From: UBA3910 sp002391465
GTDB lineage: Bacteria; Bacillota; Limnochordia; Darwinibacteriales; Darwinibacteriaceae
Assembly: GCA_030054835.1 (NCBI GenBank)
Contig: JASGVS010000029.1
Coordinates: 1 to 7,285, forward strand
Direction of reading: 5' to 3'
Length of the DNA: 7,285 bases
The notes under the pieces: model-generated
Database searches by the model: none
What the model saw: only the letters and a program-made list of their open reading frames with translations
Told to the model about the DNA's origin: nothing
Shown here: positions 5,716-7,285 of the stretch, piece after piece
Position numbering within the stretch: the stretch's first letter is position 1
Layout: each line of letters starts with the position of its first letter
Translations under genes and position numbers: made by a program

Positions 5716-6756
5716 ATGAACAATCGCTTTGACCAATTCGATGCAACTCCCTGTAACTTTGTGGTGGTTGAACCCATCCCCGATTCCGTAGCAACTCTTC
5801 TGAAGGAAGATCAAGAGAAAATTAGGGAGGCCATGCGCGCTGCGGCGGCAGAGCGCAAGATCGAGCAGGTACTGTTCGTGGCCGTGGGCGGTTCCTGGTG
5901 TTCCCTTTTCTCGGGCAACTACATCGTTCAGAGGCAGGCCAAGCAGCTGAAAAGCGAGCTCATTAACGCCAACGACTTTAACATCAAAGCCCGCCAAAAC
6001 TTGGGCGAGAACACAGTGGTAGTCTTGGCCTCCCACTCGGGTACCACCGCTGAAGTTGTGGAGGCCGCCAACTACGCCAGGGAAAAGGGCTGCTACGTGG
6101 TGTCGATCACCGGCGGTGAAGCTAGCCCGCTGGCCAAAGCAGCCCATTTCCCAGCCATCTACAAGGTCCCCGGCGTTTCCGTGGCCCAGAATCTGCTTGG
6201 TAGCCTCGTGGCCCTGTACCTCCTGCAGGCAGTAGAACCCAGCGAGGAAGTTGACCAGGTCCTTGCGGAGCACCAAAAGCTGCCTGAACTGCTGAGGAAT
6301 ATTAAAGAGGCGGCCAAAAACATGGCCCGCCAAGCGGCCGACAAGTTCGGCGGAAAACAGGACATCTATGTTTTAGGCAGCGGCATTTCCCGCGGCTTGG
6401 CTTACAAAGTGGCGGTCATCAGCCTCCAGGAGTTTGCCTGGGTGCGAGCCAACTTCGTGGACACCGGTGAGTTCTTCCACGGCCCCCTGGAAATTGTGGA
6501 GAAAGGGCTGCCCATGCTCTTTATCATGGACAGCAATGAAAAAGCTCGCACCGTAACTGAACGGGCGATTCGCTTTGTAGACCAGCTTGGAGCAGATTAC
6601 TTCGTCTTCGACGCCAAGGAGCTAGCTGCCGAAGCATCGGAGTATATTACCTGGTTCACCCTTTTCTTTGCTACCCAGTGGTTCACTTTCTACATGGGCA
6701 TGTGCCAGAACCATAACCCGGATGACAAGCGCTACATGGGCGTGCTAAAATACTAG
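5716..6756 (+). CDS. frlB: Double-SIS sugar-phosphate deglycase, fructoselysine-6-phosphate deglycase (FrlB-like)
   Basis: Predicted to split a fructosamine 6-phosphate into glucose 6-phosphate and a free amino acid or amine, in the cytoplasm. 346 aa from ATG 5716 (site AAGGAAG, 5703-5709, about 6 bases upstream); an in-frame ATG at 5692 lacks such a site. Length is close to FrlB of E. coli and B. subtilis (about 330-340). The first SIS domain (about residues 25-165) carries VGGSW (57-61) and SHSGTTAE (106-113), the phosphate-binding loop. The second (about 200-335) carries LGSGISRG (220-227), Glu239 in LQEFAWV and His255 in EFFHGP. The 16-residue Glu-His spacing equals that of the catalytic Glu488/His504 of GlmS and of Glu214/His230 of FraB, so the deglycase/isomerase chemistry appears intact. 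Alternatives are FraB-like, glucoselysine-type or AgaS-like enzymes; the frlD-type kinase in the operon favours FrlB. Last gene of the operon. Confidence 0.8.
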   Translation: MNNRFDQFDATPCNFVVVEPIPDSVATLLKEDQEKIREAMRAAAAERKIEQVLFVAVGGSWCSLFSGNYIVQRQAKQLKSELINANDFNIKARQNLGENTVVVLASHSGTTAEVVEAANYAREKGCYVVSITGGEASPLAKAAHFPAIYKVPGVSVAQNLLGSLVALYLLQAVEPSEEVDQVLAEHQKLPELLRNIKEAAKNMARQAADKFGGKQDIYVLGSGISRGLAYKVAVISLQEFAWVRANFVDTGEFFHGPLEIVEKGLPMLFIMDSNEKARTVTERAIRFVDQLGADYFVFDAKELAAEASEYITWFTLFFATQWFTFYMGMCQNHNPDDKRYMGVLKY

Positions 6757-6776
6757 AGGTCCCTGTTCGTGAGTTA

Positions 6777-6804
6777 AGCAGAGCTCGTGGCTACGGGCTC
6801 CGCT
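6777..6804 (+). terminator. Hairpin 20 bases after frlB, possible 3' end of the operon mRNA
   Basis: GAGCTCGT (6781-6788) pairs with ACGGGCTC (6793-6800), including one G-T wobble, around loop GGCT. After one A-C mismatch, AGC (6777-6779) pairs with GCT (6802-6804), giving 11 pairs. It is followed by AATTGTG and not a T-tract, so it may stabilise the transcript end or act as a poor terminator. The rest of 6757-6904 shows no gene I can support. Confidence 0.35.
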
Positions 6805-6904
6805 AATTGTGCCCCGTGCCCGTCGGCTCCGAATCGTTAAGGTCATGGGGGAGGATAAGTGGCAATCTGATCCAGCAGTTCGCCCCTAGAACGTCAAAGG
6901 AGCA

Positions 6905-7161
6905 GTGGAAGAAATGAAACGCGCAGCAATGCCCGCGAAAACCAACGCACTCCAGGTCACGGCCCGATGCAACACGTTCTCCACCGTTCGCTTTGACACA
7001 AACTCTGTTCCCGTTGAGTACGTCTGCAAAGAGATTACTGTGAAAGCAGGTGTGTTTGAAGTATCACTATGGTATCGGGGTAAGCAAATCGCCAACCACC
7101 CCCGCCTTTACGGCCGAGAAGGCGTGCAGTACAAGTTGGAGCACCATCTCCCGTTACTGGA
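6905..7161 (+). pseudogene. istA: IS21-family transposase (IstA) C-terminal fragment
   Basis: About 85 residues resembling the C-terminal end of IstA, the DDE transposase of IS21 elements: VRFDTN-SVPVEY, EITVKAGVFEV, the HPRLYGRE motif and HLPLLE, matching the usual RFDTNxYSVPVEY ... TVKA ... HPRxYGRE ... LHYLPLLERKPG order. The helix-turn-helix and DDE catalytic core (about 400 residues) are missing, and no istB follows, so it is inactive. Two residues normally present between RFDTN and SVP are absent, consistent with decay. Upstream, the frame is closed by a stop at 6887; GTG 6905 is only the first start-like codon and not an authentic gene start. Family similarity stops after LLE at about 7161, where a group II intron end begins on the other strand; the last codons to the TAG at 7172-7174 are intron-derived. 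Confidence 0.7.
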
Positions 7162-7164
7162 ATC

Positions 7165-7207
7165 GAGTAGGTAGCCGCTAGGTGATCAGCCTAGCGGCTT
7201 TCCTCTC
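7165..7207 (-). ncRNA. Group II intron domain VI with bulged branch-point A
   Basis: On the minus strand, AGCCGCTAGG (7199-7190) pairs perfectly with CCTAGCGGCT (7182-7173) around loop CTGATCA. Below an internal loop (AA against A), GG pairs with CC (7203-7202 with 7171-7170), A7204 pairs with T7169, and GAG (7207-7205) pairs with CTC (7167-7165), leaving A at 7168 unpaired. That A is seven bases from the intron end at 7162, the expected branch-point position. Confidence 0.68.
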
Positions 7208-7210
7208 ACA

Positions 7211-7241
7211 GAACGGTGCGTACGGGCCGCGTACACCGCTC
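7211..7241 (-). ncRNA. Group II intron domain V
   Basis: On the minus strand, GAGCGGTG (7241-7234) pairs with CACCGTTC (7218-7211), including the conserved G-U in the AGC triad (A-U, G-U, C-G). A two-base bulge CG (7220-7219) on the 3' side separates this from an upper stem TACG/CGTA (7233-7230 with 7224-7221) and a 5-base loop. The architecture of lower stem, 3'-side dinucleotide bulge and short upper stem is that of domain V; the 31-base length and the loop, which is not GNRA, differ from the common 34-base form. Confidence 0.65.
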
Positions 7242-7285
7242 CTGAAGAATCTACCGCCGTTCGTAGAACTGCGACACAATCCCGA

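Larger units (their letters stand above)
7162..7285 (-). mobile_element. 3' end of a group II intron (minus strand), continuing past the window
   Basis: Read on the minus strand, a domain V-like hairpin (7241-7211) is followed by a short linker, a domain VI-like hairpin with a bulged A (7207-7165), and the 3' terminus CTACTCGAT ending at 7162. This order, the AGC triad, and the terminal AY dinucleotide with the branch A about 7 bases from the end are the hallmarks of group II introns. The proposed junction falls within one or two bases of where IstA homology ends, so the intron seems inserted antisense in an IS21 remnant. Minus-strand codons just inside the window edge read GIVSQFYERR then stop (7283-7251), which could be the tail of the intron-encoded reverse transcriptase, but ten residues are too few to claim it. 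The intron body and 5' end lie outside the window. Confidence 0.7.

Noticed and set aside
5698..6333. Long minus-strand open frame (211 codons) opposite frlB
   Set aside because: It is antisense to a clear SIS-domain gene, has no ribosome-binding site or recognisable motif, and reflects codon bias of the real gene.
7173..7199. 10-bp hairpin followed by TTT read as an intrinsic terminator on the + strand
   Set aside because: The T-tract is only three bases, and the minus-strand reading fits group II intron domain VI, with the flanking lower stem, bulged A and intron terminus explained at once.
1..7285. CRISPR arrays, tRNA, rRNA or known riboswitch
   Set aside because: No regularly spaced direct repeats, no cloverleaf or rRNA-like segments, and no recognisable riboswitch core in any leader.

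Overview
The window holds one complete catabolic operon flanked by a truncated unrelated gene on the left and mobile-element debris on the right. The operon genes are all on the + strand: a GntR/UTRA regulator (frlR-like), a PfkB sugar kinase (frlD-like), an ABC sugar-type binding protein and two permeases (frlO, frlN, frlM-like), and a double-SIS deglycase (frlB-like). The combination of FrlD-type kinase, FrlB-type SIS protein, CUT1-type transporter and GntR regulator is the signature of fructoselysine/fructosamine (Amadori product) use, as in Bacillus subtilis frlBONMD and Escherichia coli frlABCDR. The likely pathway is uptake of a glycated amino acid by FrlONM, 6-phosphorylation by FrlD, and cleavage by FrlB to glucose 6-phosphate plus the free amino acid. 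The exact amino acid cannot be read from sequence.

Layout: 2-667 is the 3' part of a short-chain dehydrogenase, followed by a weak hairpin terminator. At 790-818 there is a consensus-like sigma70/sigmaA promoter (TTGACA, 17 bp, TAAAAT), then a 30-bp near-perfect palindrome (829-858), then frlR starting at ATG 874. A second copy of the palindrome core (1654-1673) lies just before frlD. The two copies match at 19 of 22 positions when one is inverted, so they are the best candidates for FrlR operators. frlD (1688-2509), frlO (2598-3899), frlN (3955-4842), frlM (4863-5684) and frlB (5716-6756) follow with short gaps. An 11-bp perfect hairpin (3911-3935) sits between frlO and frlN. No ATPase gene is present, as is common for transporters that share an MsmX/UgpC-type ATPase.

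Right end: 6905-7161 encodes only the C-terminal domain of an IS21-family IstA transposase. It is cut exactly where the 3' end of a group II intron begins on the opposite strand. Domain VI with its bulged branch-point A (7162-7207) and domain V with the AGC triad (7211-7241) can be folded by hand; the intron body runs off the right edge.

The organism looks like an anaerobic or thermophilic Bacillota-type bacterium (strong purine-rich Shine-Dalgarno sites, several GTG starts, Bacillus-like frl gene content, moderate GC). However, the binding protein has a signal peptidase I type signal rather than a lipobox, which is unusual for a typical monoderm and hints at an atypical or diderm lineage. 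This assignment is tentative.
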